Source: an uncultured Clostridia bacterium
GTDB taxonomy: Bacteria > Bacillota > Clostridia > TANB77 > CAG-508
Assembly: GCA_944387405.1 (NCBI GenBank)
Contig: CALXET010000001.1
Span: forward strand, 1 to 64,000
Length of the DNA stretch: 64,000 nucleotides
Reading direction: 5' to 3'
The notes under the pieces were generated by a model. It worked only from the letters and a program-made list of their open reading frames with translations, did no database searches and was not told the origin of the DNA. Below are positions 26,300 through 34,863 of the stretch, one piece after another. Made by a program: the position numbers and the translations under genes. Each line of letters begins with the position of its first letter. Position 1 is the stretch's first letter.

Positions 26300-28373
26300 A
26301 TTATCAATAAAAAATATGAAGAAAAGTTTTAAAGATTATGCTATTTATTTTCTAACTTTAGTATTAGGTGTAGCAATTTTTTATATGTTTAATTCATTAG
26401 ATACTCAGCAAGCAATGCTTGATGTATCTACTTCAACAAGAGAAATTATAAAACTTATGATAGGAATGCTTAATATAGTTTCTGTATTTGTTGCTGTAAC
26501 ACTTGGACTTTTGATTGCATATGCAAATAATTTTTTAATAAATAGAAGAAAAAAAGAATTTGGTATATACATGATTTTAGGAATGGGAAAGAGGCAAATT
26601 TCAAAAATAATCTTATTTGAGACAATTTTAGTTGGAATTGTTTCACTTGTATGTGGAATTGTTATAGGGGTATTTGCTTCACAATTTATGTCAGTATTAG
26701 TTGCAAAATTATTTGAAGCAGATATGAGCAAATTTACATTTGTCTTTTCAAGAGAAGCATGTATAAAAACTTGTATATATTTTGCAATAATGTATTTAGC
26801 TGTAATGATATTTAATACTATTACAATTTCAAGATATAAATTAATTAATCTTTTAACAGCAATAAAGAAAAATGAAAAAGTAAAGATGAAAAATCCTTTT
26901 ATTTCTATTTTAATATTTTTAATTGCAGCTGGAATTTTAGGATTCTGCTATTATAAAGTTACTATAGATGCAAATAAAATCACAGAAATATCACAAATGC
27001 TTCAGATAATATTACTAGGAATACTAGGAACTTTCTTAATATTTTGGTCTTTATCTGGATTTATATTAAGATTAGTACAATCATTAAAAGGTACTTATTT
27101 AAAAGGTACAAATATGTTTGTGCTAAGACAAATTAATAATAAGATAAATACAACAGTAATTAGTATGACTGTTATTTGTTTAATGTTATTTATGACAATA
27201 AGTATTTTATCTTCTAGTTTATCTTTAAGAAACACAATGCAAAAAGATTTACTTGATATGACACCAGTAGATTTAAATTTATATAAAACAGCAAATCTTC
27301 CAGAGGAATACACAAGATATGGAAAAAAGTATAGAGCAACTGAAGAGGCAATTGAAGATTCAAAAATAACAATAGTAGAAACTTTAGAAAATAATGATTT
27401 TGATATAAGTAAATTAAAAGATATAGTAGAGATTCCAATATATGCAACAAATGACTTAACTTGGGGAGATTTTATAGGAGATAAGTATGAAGAAGTAAAA
27501 GCACAATTTCCAATGCTTAAGTATGATACTGCAGAAACGATTGTAAAAGTTTCAGATTATAACAAGCTTGCTAAACTTTATGGAAATGAGCAGTATAGCT
27601 TAAATGATGATGAGTATATAGTACTTTGCGAATTTGATAACATGTTATCAATTAGAAATGGTGTACTTGAAAAAGGTAATATATTAGAAATTGCAGGAAA
27701 AGAGTATAAACCAAAATATGATGAGTGCAAAGAAGGTTTTATAGAAATGTCAACAAGTCATACAAACACAGGAATTATTTTAGTTCCAGATAGTTGCAAT
27801 TTGACTGAAGATATGAAGGAGGAGACTTTCTTAGCAGCAAATTATAATGCTACTTCAGACGAAGAAAAAGAAGAGATTGAGAAGAATTTTATAGAATCAG
27901 ATTCAATTTTAATTAAAAATTTAGAAGAAAAAGGAATTACTTTAGATGGAATGACTAGAATATCAATAATAGAGTCAAGCACAGGTGTTGCTGCTATAGT
28001 AGTATTTATAGCAATATATCTAGGAATTATATTTTTAATTGCAAGTGCTGCAATACTTGCTTTAAAACAATTAACAGAAAGTGCCGATAATAAACAAAGA
28101 TATATTATTTTAAGAAAAATCGGTTGTGATGAGAAGATGATTAACCAAGCTTTATTTAGACAAATAGCAATATTTTTCATGTTACCATTAATACTAGCTA
28201 TTATTCATTCAATATTTGGAATACAATTTGCAATAACACTTATGAGTGTGCTTGCAAGTAAAGAAGAATTGTTACCATCAGCGATTGCTACAGTTTTAAT
28301 TATAGGAATAGTATATGGATTATATTTCTTAGCAACATATTTTGGTAGTAAAAACATTATTAAGGAGGAATAA
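26289..28373 (+). CDS. BceB-type ABC transporter permease
   Basis: A 694-residue permease with the BceB layout of ten hydrophobic segments. One near 17-36 is followed by FtsX-like blocks at 55-180 and 205-310. A large extracellular domain of about 220 residues (roughly 325-555) comes next, then three C-terminal segments. RRKKEFGIYMILGMGKRQI is the typical FtsX cytoplasmic motif. The large ectodomain is where peptide antibiotics are bound in this family. It is translationally coupled to the ATPase. Confidence 0.92.
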   Translation: MLFKLSIKNMKKSFKDYAIYFLTLVLGVAIFYMFNSLDTQQAMLDVSTSTREIIKLMIGMLNIVSVFVAVTLGLLIAYANNFLINRRKKEFGIYMILGMGKRQISKIILFETILVGIVSLVCGIVIGVFASQFMSVLVAKLFEADMSKFTFVFSREACIKTCIYFAIMYLAVMIFNTITISRYKLINLLTAIKKNEKVKMKNPFISILIFLIAAGILGFCYYKVTIDANKITEISQMLQIILLGILGTFLIFWSLSGFILRLVQSLKGTYLKGTNMFVLRQINNKINTTVISMTVICLMLFMTISILSSSLSLRNTMQKDLLDMTPVDLNLYKTANLPEEYTRYGKKYRATEEAIEDSKITIVETLENNDFDISKLKDIVEIPIYATNDLTWGDFIGDKYEEVKAQFPMLKYDTAETIVKVSDYNKLAKLYGNEQYSLNDDEYIVLCEFDNMLSIRNGVLEKGNILEIAGKEYKPKYDECKEGFIEMSTSHTNTGIILVPDSCNLTEDMKEETFLAANYNATSDEEKEEIEKNFIESDSILIKNLEEKGITLDGMTRISIIESSTGVAAIVVFIAIYLGIIFLIASAAILALKQLTESADNKQRYIILRKIGCDEKMINQALFRQIAIFFMLPLILAIIHSIFGIQFAITLMSVLASKEELLPSAIATVLIIGIVYGLYFLATYFGSKNIIKEE

Positions 28374-28415
28374 ATAGGTTTTTAAGTGTTAAAGTTTTAA
28401 AGACTTATAAAGGTT

Positions 28416-28466
28416 AGAAAAGGTTAGAATATATAATTTTTATATTAATATTCTGCCTTTTTTCTT
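28416..28466 (+). terminator. Terminator of the BceAB-type operon
   Basis: AAGG-TTAGAATAT pairs with ATATTCT-CCTT around an AT-rich loop and is followed by TTTTTT. Confidence 0.75.
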
Positions 28467-28469
28467 ATA

Positions 28470-28483
28470 TTACAAAACTGTAA
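28470..28483 (+). promoter_or_regulatory. Third BceR-type operator
   Basis: TTACA-AAAC-TGTAA is another exact match to TNACA-N4-TGTAA. It is placed just after the transporter terminator and about 127 bases before the truncated PF06541 gene, which may therefore once have been part of the same regulon. Confidence 0.6.
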
Positions 28484-28609
28484 TATAGATGTAAGCAACA
28501 TCTATATTAAAACTAAGATTGTCATTTTATAATGTAATAAAGAAAAAAGTAAATTTTAAATGTAAATTAAATATAAATTAAAATTTAAAATAATAAATGG
28601 AGAGATAAA

Positions 28610-28939
28610 ATGAGAAAAAAGGCTGTATTAAATGAAGCTATTATAATATTTTGGATGTTTATAATAGGAAGTGTGCTTGGATATATTTTTGAGATGATAG
28701 TTGTTTTATTTCAAAAAGGTCATTTTGAAGTAAGACAAGGATTAATATATGGACCATTTATTCCTGTATATGGAATAGGAGCGGTTGTATATTATATTAC
28801 TTTTAAATTGATAAAAACTGATAATAAAGTAAAAGTGTTTTTGATTGCTATGATACTTGGAGGAATAACTGAATATATATGTTCTTTTGTACAAGAAAAA
28901 GTATTTGGAAGTTTATCATGGACTTTTAAGAAAGTATAA
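28610..28939 (+). pseudogene. Truncated PF06541 (CmpB-like) membrane protein
   Basis: A 109-residue N-terminal half of a PF06541 family membrane protein (putative ABC permease). It carries the family blocks FIIGSVLGYIFEMI, GLIYGPFIPVYGIGA and ILGGITEYICSFVQEKVFGSLSW. The intact paralogue at 49674 continues with WDYSYDF and about 70 more residues, whereas here the frame ends after WTFKKV. Another frame continues to 29015 with YNAKKVTVSDILKDN, which does not resemble the family. A deletion that fused two gene remnants is likely. No CGG is involved. Confidence 0.7.
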
Positions 28940-29297
28940 TGCAAAGAAAGTTACGGTTTCTGATATTCTTAAAGATAATTTAATTTTGTATAATAAAAAT
29001 GAAGGATTGGTATAGAAGTAATAAAACATAATATAAGAATTAAGGATGATAGTTGTATGAATATTTTTGTAACAATTTGTAACAAAAGATAAACTAATAG
29101 CAGATGAAGTTATATTTCATCTGTTATTTTTATACATAAATGTAAATATAAGTAATTCTTATAAAGCACATTAAAATTATTAATTTTACAACAGTTAACA
29201 TAACGTGATAAAATATTTTTAACAAATATAAAAACTTTGCAAGGTTTAAAGATAAAATATTAGTTAATATTGCACAATCACGAAAAAAGGAGGAGAA
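28940..29297. other. Intergenic region with gene remnant, repeat and promoter
   Basis: Up to 29015 an open frame looks like the tail of an unrelated lost gene. TTTGTAACAA occurs twice in tandem near 29067-29085. A hairpin with T-run lies at 29097-29131. A promoter, TTTACA (29185) - N18 - TAAAAT (29209) with TGA before the -10, leads to the next gene. I see no other gene. Confidence 0.55.
29097..29131 (+). terminator. Intrinsic terminator
   Basis: CAGATGAA pairs with TTCATCTG around a short loop, and the flanking AATAG/TTATT extend the stem before TTTTTAT. It would end any transcript through the truncated PF06541 gene. Confidence 0.75.
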
Positions 29298-29639
29298 ATG
29301 GTAAGTGTAAGATTGACAGAAGGAATTTCGGAGACTTTAGATATATTAAAACATATGGATAAAGTTTATGTAGAAAAAATTCCTTTAAAGTTTATAGAGT
29401 TTTTAGAGAAAAATAAGTCGAAAACTTATGTACCTAATATAGATCATTCGAAAAGATTGAATGAGTTAAATTTAAAAAAGAAAACAAAAGATATTTTATT
29501 TATTATTTATATGAAATATTGGTGTAAACCAGAAGAAAAGAATATTTATTATAGTGCTTTAAAAGTGAATCAAATAAAAAAAGAAAAAGAAGCAAGGATT
29601 AAATATAATCCAGATAATATATTTAAAAAACAAAATTAA
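29298..29639 (+). CDS. Orphan 113-residue basic protein
   Basis: A 113-residue lysine-rich soluble protein that I do not recognise. It starts MVSVRLTEGISETLDIL and has no membrane segment or cysteine motif apart from one Cys in YWCKPEEK. AAAGGAGGAG precedes the ATG, and a promoter with extended -10 lies about 85 bases upstream. It is followed after 18 bases by a 598-residue orphan, so the two probably form one transcript and may act together. Confidence 0.6.
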   Translation: MVSVRLTEGISETLDILKHMDKVYVEKIPLKFIEFLEKNKSKTYVPNIDHSKRLNELNLKKKTKDILFIIYMKYWCKPEEKNIYYSALKVNQIKKEKEARIKYNPDNIFKKQN

Positions 29640-29657
29640 TTAAATTTGGAGGGAAAA

Positions 29658-31454
29658 ATGGATAAAACAAAATTAAAAATTAGTTGGAATACTGACAGTA
29701 ATGGAGTTGTATTCCCAGAAACATATACGATAGATGAAAATGATATAGAATGGTTTAAAGAGATACCAGACGATCAAATAGTTGCAATAAGTGAACAACA
29801 TGAAGGATCAGTTCAATATAATTACACTTATAAGAAAGCAGGTATTGATAGTGTAACAGTAACTGGTAGAAGAAGACTTAGAGGAAAAGATAAAATAGGA
29901 ACTCTAGAAAGAAATGAAAATGGAGAGTTTGAATACATAGGTAAAGATGAAAATAGAGATTATCGTAGCAAAGATAGGAAAAGAATAAGTGATTATCTTG
30001 GTGTTCCTTATGAAGAAGTTAAATTAGATGATATAAATTCAGACATGTTTTTATATGATGGACATCCTATAAAGATAGATACTAAAATCGATGAAGATGA
30101 TAAGCTTAAAACAGTTTATTCAGGAAATCCTTTTTATGAAAGGTTATTAGGAAGAATTAATTTTATGGGTAGTTACTATAAGATTGGTGATTTTTTAGTA
30201 TGTAGTAATAATTCAAACTGGTATTTAGCAGGATCATACGATTCAAAAGAAGAAAAGCAAGAGGATTTCGATAGATTATTAGAATATTTAGATTATGATG
30301 TAGAGGCAGCTGAAAAATATTATAATATCTTAAATAGAGAAAAAACAAAATTTGAGATACCGTTTTCAAGAGAGTATAGAAAGAACAAAGATATAGTAGA
30401 ATATTTTAGCAATGAAAAAGATGGTTTAGATAAAATCATTTCAATGGCAGCAAATGGTTCAAAGAGCGCTAGATACTTTTTAGAATCTCGTACATTAATT
30501 GAGGAAAAAGATGATTTAGAAAAATTAATAAAAGAAAGATATTATGAAAATGAATTTTCTGAAGATAGATTAAAAGAAAAACTATCAGAAGATTTTGAAG
30601 GAACTTTAGAAGGTATTTATTATGATTTAATGGCATATGATAGGCAAGATTTTTTTGAAATTGATCAAGAAACTGGAGAAGATGTAAGTATAGATAAAGA
30701 AGCTAGAGCAACAGTTATTAAGAGAATATCTGAAGATCCTAAGATGATAAGCATTTTGCTTGAAGAAGCTAAAAAACGAGGAATAGATATATCTGATGTT
30801 GTAAAAGGAAAAGAATTTGAATATGTTGGACTTTTATATTCTTATCCTAAAGATAGTGAAATAAAATTTATAAAAGACAAATTACCATCATTAGCTACAC
30901 ATACTGGAGAAATGGAAACTGTTAAAGTAGACGATACTACTACTTTACATAGAGAAAAAGTTGATTATACGAAACAAAATGAAAGATTTATAAATGAACT
31001 TATGAATGATGAAAATGTAAAATTAGTTTATTTAAGTAGAACATCAAATGACTTAATAGGGACAGGATATTATGATACTTTAGTTGCAGTATCAGATCCA
31101 GATAGAAATGGTGTTTCAAGAGTATTATCAGAAATCCCTATACCAGTTTTAAGACAATTAGGTGTAGATGTAGACGGAATATTAAATGGAGAAGTCTATA
31201 AAGGTAAATTTGTTGGCGTTGCGGATGGAATTGGTTATTATGATCACATAGAACCTTTAAATGATGCTGATGAAGTAACTAATAACATTGCAAATATTAG
31301 ATATAGTATGCATGATTTATCTGAGATTCCTGAAGTTATGATGGAAAATGGTACAAATTTAGATGATATAAATTCTGTATTAGGAGAATTTACAAAAGAG
31401 GTAAAAGAAAACGATAAAGATGAAACTAAAAAAGGACAAGGTATAGACGATTAA
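29658..31454 (+). CDS. Orphan 598-residue acidic protein
   Basis: A 598-residue soluble, acidic protein with no signal peptide or membrane segment. The N-terminal region (1-110) is rich in beta-type sequence with TGRRRLRGKDKIG. The middle is helical, and the end (about 480-570) contains PIPVLRQLGVDVDGIL and KFVGVADGIGYYDHIE. I recognise no family. ATG 29658 with GGAGGG is better than the TTG at 29646. It follows the 113-residue orphan by 18 bases and is closed by a terminator. It could belong to a mobile or defence-type locus, but nothing in the sequence proves this. Confidence 0.6.
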   Translation: MDKTKLKISWNTDSNGVVFPETYTIDENDIEWFKEIPDDQIVAISEQHEGSVQYNYTYKKAGIDSVTVTGRRRLRGKDKIGTLERNENGEFEYIGKDENRDYRSKDRKRISDYLGVPYEEVKLDDINSDMFLYDGHPIKIDTKIDEDDKLKTVYSGNPFYERLLGRINFMGSYYKIGDFLVCSNNSNWYLAGSYDSKEEKQEDFDRLLEYLDYDVEAAEKYYNILNREKTKFEIPFSREYRKNKDIVEYFSNEKDGLDKIISMAANGSKSARYFLESRTLIEEKDDLEKLIKERYYENEFSEDRLKEKLSEDFEGTLEGIYYDLMAYDRQDFFEIDQETGEDVSIDKEARATVIKRISEDPKMISILLEEAKKRGIDISDVVKGKEFEYVGLLYSYPKDSEIKFIKDKLPSLATHTGEMETVKVDDTTTLHREKVDYTKQNERFINELMNDENVKLVYLSRTSNDLIGTGYYDTLVAVSDPDRNGVSRVLSEIPIPVLRQLGVDVDGILNGEVYKGKFVGVADGIGYYDHIEPLNDADEVTNNIANIRYSMHDLSEIPEVMMENGTNLDDINSVLGEFTKEVKENDKDETKKGQGIDD

Positions 31455-31523
31455 TCTTTATTTTGAGTTTTCAAATTAATAAAAAATCAGTATAAAATTA
31501 AATAAAAAAAGCAAAAAATAAGA

Positions 31524-31550
31524 GGTACTATAATTTTATAGTGCCTTTTT
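31524..31550 (+). terminator. Terminator of the orphan pair
   Basis: GG-TACTATAA pairs with TTATAGT-CC, followed by TTTTT. Confidence 0.85.
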
Positions 31551-31630
31551 GTTATAAAGAAAAATATTTGACAATTAGAGTTTACAAAATTAAAAAGTAA
31601 AATTGGTGGTAATTAATGTAAGAAAAAGAT

Positions 31631-31904
31631 ATAATTATAATATATTACAAATGAAAGGGAAAATTATGAAGCAACTGATGGCGGAATAAAACGCGGTAAG
31701 GTTGATGCGGATAATACAACGATTTACGAAAAAGAAGATTGTATACCTCATGTAGTTGAATATACAACGTATACAAAAAATAAAGTGAATAAGACTTTAA
31801 GAAAAATATTAGCTTTCGGATTTGGTGAATCAAGCCAAAAAAGCTATGAAATATATGCTCCATCAGGATCTGTTATAAGAACATTCTCTCTAGATGCACA
31901 ATAA
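31631..31904 (+). pseudogene. 5'-disrupted ORF fragment of higher G+C
   Basis: One frame stays open to the TAA at 31904 and encodes about 80 residues including ATDGGIKRGKVDADN, HVVEYTTYTKNKVNK and LAFGFGESSQKSYEIYAPSG. There is no ATG, GTG or TTG in frame after the last upstream stop. A TTGACA-N17-TAAAAA promoter (31568-31596) and GGTGG lie upstream, but their ATG (31616) is followed at once by TAA. A start in another frame (GTG 31606 or ATG 31651) would need a -1 or +2 shift. The G+C is above the surroundings. I do not recognise the protein; a decayed acquired gene is likely. Confidence 0.45.
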
Positions 31905-31930
31905 CCCCCCGTAAAAGGGGGACTTTTTTT
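31905..31930 (+). terminator. Terminator after the ORF fragment
   Basis: CCCCC (31906-31910) pairs with GGGGG (31917-31921) and is followed by seven T residues. It begins right after the fragment's stop codon. Confidence 0.85.
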
Positions 31931-31937
31931 GTCTTAT

Positions 31938-31976
31938 AAATAGCGTAGTAATTAGTTGATAATTACTACGCTATTT
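31938..31976. repeat. Perfect 17-bp inverted repeat
   Basis: AAATAGCGTAGTAATTA (31938-31954) and its exact reverse complement (31960-31976) flank a 5-base loop, GTTGA. There is no T-run on either side, so it is not a simple terminator. It could be a protein-binding palindrome, the end of a decayed mobile element, or an RNA hairpin. Confidence 0.7.
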
Positions 31977-32062
31977 GATATTATACGGGTAAATAAGAAT
32001 ATATACTAAAGCATTAGTTATTATATATTTTTTTATTTATTTTACTTTTAAAGGAGAAATTT

Positions 32063-32455
32063 ATGAAAGTAATTACTATTAAACAACCATTTGCATCTTT
32101 AATTGCAGAAGGATTAAAAGAGTATGAATTTAGAACATGGAAAACAAAATATAGAGGAGAAATTTTAATACATGCAGGAAAGGGTATAGATAAAAAAGCA
32201 ATGAAAAAATACGAAATGTATAATTTAGAATATCCAATAGGATGTATTATTGCAAAAGCAAATTTAACAGATTGTATTAAAATAGATGAAAATGCAAGAG
32301 AAATGCTAAAAAAGAAAAAATCACCAATATATGATAATGTTATAAATAGCACGGATTGGGATGGATATGGATTTAAGATAGAAAATGTAGAAAAGATAGA
32401 AAACATTCCTGTTAATGGTAAACTTAGCTTATGGGAATATGATTATAAAAAATAG
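32063..32455 (+). CDS. ASCH-domain protein
   Basis: A 130-residue ASCH-domain protein. Typical features are the N-terminal IKQPFASLIAEGLKEYEFRTWKTKYRGEILIHAGK and the central PIGCIIAKANLTDC. ASCH domains share the PUA-like fold and are thought to bind RNA or modified nucleosides; some hydrolyse N4-acetylcytidine. The active-site pattern here (Lys19, Arg24 and a Glu-rich C-terminus) does not settle the activity. It is 48 bases upstream of a P-loop kinase. RBS is AAAGGAG. Confidence 0.8.
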   Translation: MKVITIKQPFASLIAEGLKEYEFRTWKTKYRGEILIHAGKGIDKKAMKKYEMYNLEYPIGCIIAKANLTDCIKIDENAREMLKKKKSPIYDNVINSTDWDGYGFKIENVEKIENIPVNGKLSLWEYDYKK

Positions 32456-32502
32456 AAAATGAAGATTTTTAAATTAATAGATTAATTTTTTTGGAGGCAG
32501 AA

Positions 32503-33015
32503 ATGGTAATTTTAATTGCAGGAACATCACATACAGGAAAAACAATACTAGCACAAAAGTTACTTGAAAAATATAAGTATCCGTATATTTCTATTGATCA
32601 TTTAAAAATGGGTCTTATTAGAAGTAAATATACAAATATTTCTGTAGAAGATGACGAGAATTTAGAAAAGTACTTATGGCCTATTGTAAGAGAGATAATA
32701 AAAACTAATATAGAGAATAATCAAAATATTATAATTGAAGGTGTATACATACCTTTTAGTTTTAAAGATGATTTTTCAGAAGAATATTTGAAAAGTATAA
32801 AATATATATGTTTAATTATGACTGAAAAATATATAAAAAATAATATAGAAAACATTTTAAAATATGAAAATGTAATAGAAAATAGATTATATAAGGATAA
32901 TATAAATATAGATGAGTTTATAGAGGAGAATAAATATAATTTAGATATGTGTAAAAAATATGGTTATAATTATATTTTAATTGATGATAAGTACGATATT
33001 GATTGGAGATATTAA
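32503..33015 (+). CDS. P-loop kinase, phosphoglycerate-kinase/zeta-like
   Basis: A 170-residue P-loop protein with Walker A GTSHTGKTILA (6-16), followed by YISIDHLKMGLIRS and IIIEGVYIPF. This layout resembles 2-phosphoglycerate kinase-like and zeta-type small-molecule kinases. ATG 32503 with TTGGAGG is chosen over the in-frame TTG at 32491. It probably phosphorylates a small metabolite; the substrate is unknown. Confidence 0.75.
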   Translation: MVILIAGTSHTGKTILAQKLLEKYKYPYISIDHLKMGLIRSKYTNISVEDDENLEKYLWPIVREIIKTNIENNQNIIIEGVYIPFSFKDDFSEEYLKSIKYICLIMTEKYIKNNIENILKYENVIENRLYKDNINIDEFIEENKYNLDMCKKYGYNYILIDDKYDIDWRY

Positions 33016-33048
33016 GTAAAAAAATTACTTTTAAAAAGAGGTTTATTT

Positions 33049-33609
33049 ATGCTTAAATTAGATTTTATTGATGTAAAACATAATAAAGAAATTGTAAAAG
33101 ATTTAAAAAAGTTATATAAAGAAGCTTTTCCTAAAAATGAGCAAGTTCCATTTTGGCTTTTAAAAAGGCTTAGCAGAAAAGATAATGTAAATTTTTATGG
33201 AATATATGAAGAAGATAAATTTGCAGGATTAGTTTATAATGTAATTTATAAAGATATAGTATTTATTTTTTATTTAGCAATAGATAAAAATGCAAGAGGT
33301 AATGGATATGGTGGCAGGATATTGTCTTTGCTAAAAGAAAAGTATAAAGATTATAGAATAGTTTTAAATATAGAAGAAGTAAATGAAAATAAAGAAAATT
33401 TTAAGCAAAGAGAAAGAAGAAAAAACTTTTATATAAAAAATGGCTTTTATGATTTAAATTATACGATAAAAGAATATGGCGAAGATTATGAAATGTTATG
33501 TTATAATAAAGATGGAAAATATGTAAGCAAAGAAGAATATATGTGCCTTATGAGAAATTATTTTGGAGATTTCTTATATAAATTTGTATATAAAAAAATA
33601 AGTGAGTAA
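33049..33609 (+). CDS. GNAT acetyltransferase
   Basis: A 186-residue GNAT-fold acetyltransferase. Motif A for acetyl-CoA binding is seen in YLAIDKNARGNGYGGRILSLL near residues 81-101, and the FYIKNGF element follows further on. The substrate is unknown. It lies 33 bases after the P-loop kinase and has RBS AAGAGG. It is one of seven GNAT genes in the window. Confidence 0.85.
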   Translation: MLKLDFIDVKHNKEIVKDLKKLYKEAFPKNEQVPFWLLKRLSRKDNVNFYGIYEEDKFAGLVYNVIYKDIVFIFYLAIDKNARGNGYGGRILSLLKEKYKDYRIVLNIEEVNENKENFKQRERRKNFYIKNGFYDLNYTIKEYGEDYEMLCYNKDGKYVSKEEYMCLMRNYFGDFLYKFVYKKISE

Positions 33610-33674
33610 TTGTAAAAATAAGTTTAGAATTTAAAAAGTTTTAAAAATTTAATATAAAAGGATATAAAAATAAT

Positions 33675-34085
33675 ATGATAAGATATAGCAAAGAAAAAAT
33701 ATCTGTAGAAGATTTTAATTATTTAAATGAAAAAGTAGGCTGGGGTAAAAGAGAAAATATAGTTGTAAAACAAGCTTTAGATAATACTTTATATTCTATT
33801 ACAGTTTATGATGATAAAGAAGTAATTGGTTATGGAAGAATAATTGGAGATAAAACAATATTTCTATATATTCAAGATATCATTGTTATCCCAGAATATC
33901 AAGGAAATAAAATTGGAACAGAGATAATGAAATTGCTTCTTGAAAAGATTGATGAGTATAAGAAAATAAATCCAGGAATTAGAACTTATATTGGTCCTTC
34001 ACTAGGAAGAGAAACTTTTTATAAAAAGTTTGGGTTCAAGGCTAGAAAAGAAGCGGGACTTGGAGAAGGTATGGTTTTATTTTAG
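33675..34085 (+). CDS. GNAT acetyltransferase (YhbS/PF13508-like)
   Basis: A 136-residue acetyltransferase with IQDIIVIPEYQGNKIGTEIMKLL as the acetyl-CoA motif and ETFYKKFGFKAR near the end. The compact length fits the PF13508 group. The RBS is weak (AAAAGGATA). The substrate is unknown. Confidence 0.85.
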   Translation: MIRYSKEKISVEDFNYLNEKVGWGKRENIVVKQALDNTLYSITVYDDKEVIGYGRIIGDKTIFLYIQDIIVIPEYQGNKIGTEIMKLLLEKIDEYKKINPGIRTYIGPSLGRETFYKKFGFKARKEAGLGEGMVLF

Positions 34086-34174
34086 AATATAATTTAAAAT
34101 TTAAATAAAATTAAGAAAAAACAAAATGAAGAACAAGCTTAAAATTAATTTTATAAAAGAAAGAAGGTATTTAT

Positions 34175-34837
34175 ATGAAATTAGTACTTGCATCACAAGG
34201 TTTTATGAATGATAAAATTGCAAATGAGGTTTCAAAGTTAGTAGGAAAACCTTTAGAGAATATTAATGTAGCAATAATTAATGAAGCATATGTTGTTCTT
34301 GGAGGAGATAAAAGCAAAAGATGGCTTATTAATGAACTATCTAGAATAGAAAAATACATAGGCGGAAGAATTGACTTTGTAAATTTAAGAGCTCATAGTA
34401 AAGAAGAAATAAGAAAGAGATTACTAGATTCTGATTTAGTATATATAGTAGGTGGAAAACAATTTGCTCTTCCGAGTCTTCTAAAAGAACTTAATCTTAC
34501 TGATGTAATAGAAGAAGTAGCAAAAAAAGATATAGTAATAATGGGAACTTCAGCAGGAGCAAATCTTCTTGGAAAACATATTGAAAGTAAAGACTTTTGG
34601 AGAGAAAGATATGATGTTGAAGAAGAAAATATAGAAAATAAAACTTTAGGTTTAATAGATATAAATATTATCCCACATTATTTAAGAAAAGATAGATCAG
34701 ATTGGACAGAAGAGTTTTATGAAAGGACTTTAAAAGATAATCCTTTTAAAGTATATGCCTTAACAGATGATGAAGCTTTATTTTATGATAATGGAAAAAT
34801 GTATTTTGTTGGAAGTCCCAGAATATTTGGAAAATAA
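34175..34837 (+). CDS. Peptidase S51-family protein (peptidase E-like)
   Basis: A 220-residue member of the S51 / class I glutamine amidotransferase-like group. The nucleophile is the Ser of GTSAGANLL, preceded by YIVGGKQFALPSLLKEL, with IIPHYLRKDRSD supplying the His region. Peptidase E cleaves Asp-X dipeptides, and close relatives are cyanophycinases. The activity here is likely exopeptidase but not proven. RBS is AAAGAAGG. The LysR regulator follows after 26 bases in the same direction. Confidence 0.85.
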   Translation: MKLVLASQGFMNDKIANEVSKLVGKPLENINVAIINEAYVVLGGDKSKRWLINELSRIEKYIGGRIDFVNLRAHSKEEIRKRLLDSDLVYIVGGKQFALPSLLKELNLTDVIEEVAKKDIVIMGTSAGANLLGKHIESKDFWRERYDVEEENIENKTLGLIDINIIPHYLRKDRSDWTEEFYERTLKDNPFKVYALTDDEALFYDNGKMYFVGSPRIFGK

Positions 34838-34863
34838 AATCGAAGAAATTATTGGAGGAATAT

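Noticed and set aside
28930..28960. A recoding site at the end of the truncated PF06541 gene
   Set aside because: There is no CGG codon at the break, and no frame continues with the expected family sequence. It is true truncation.
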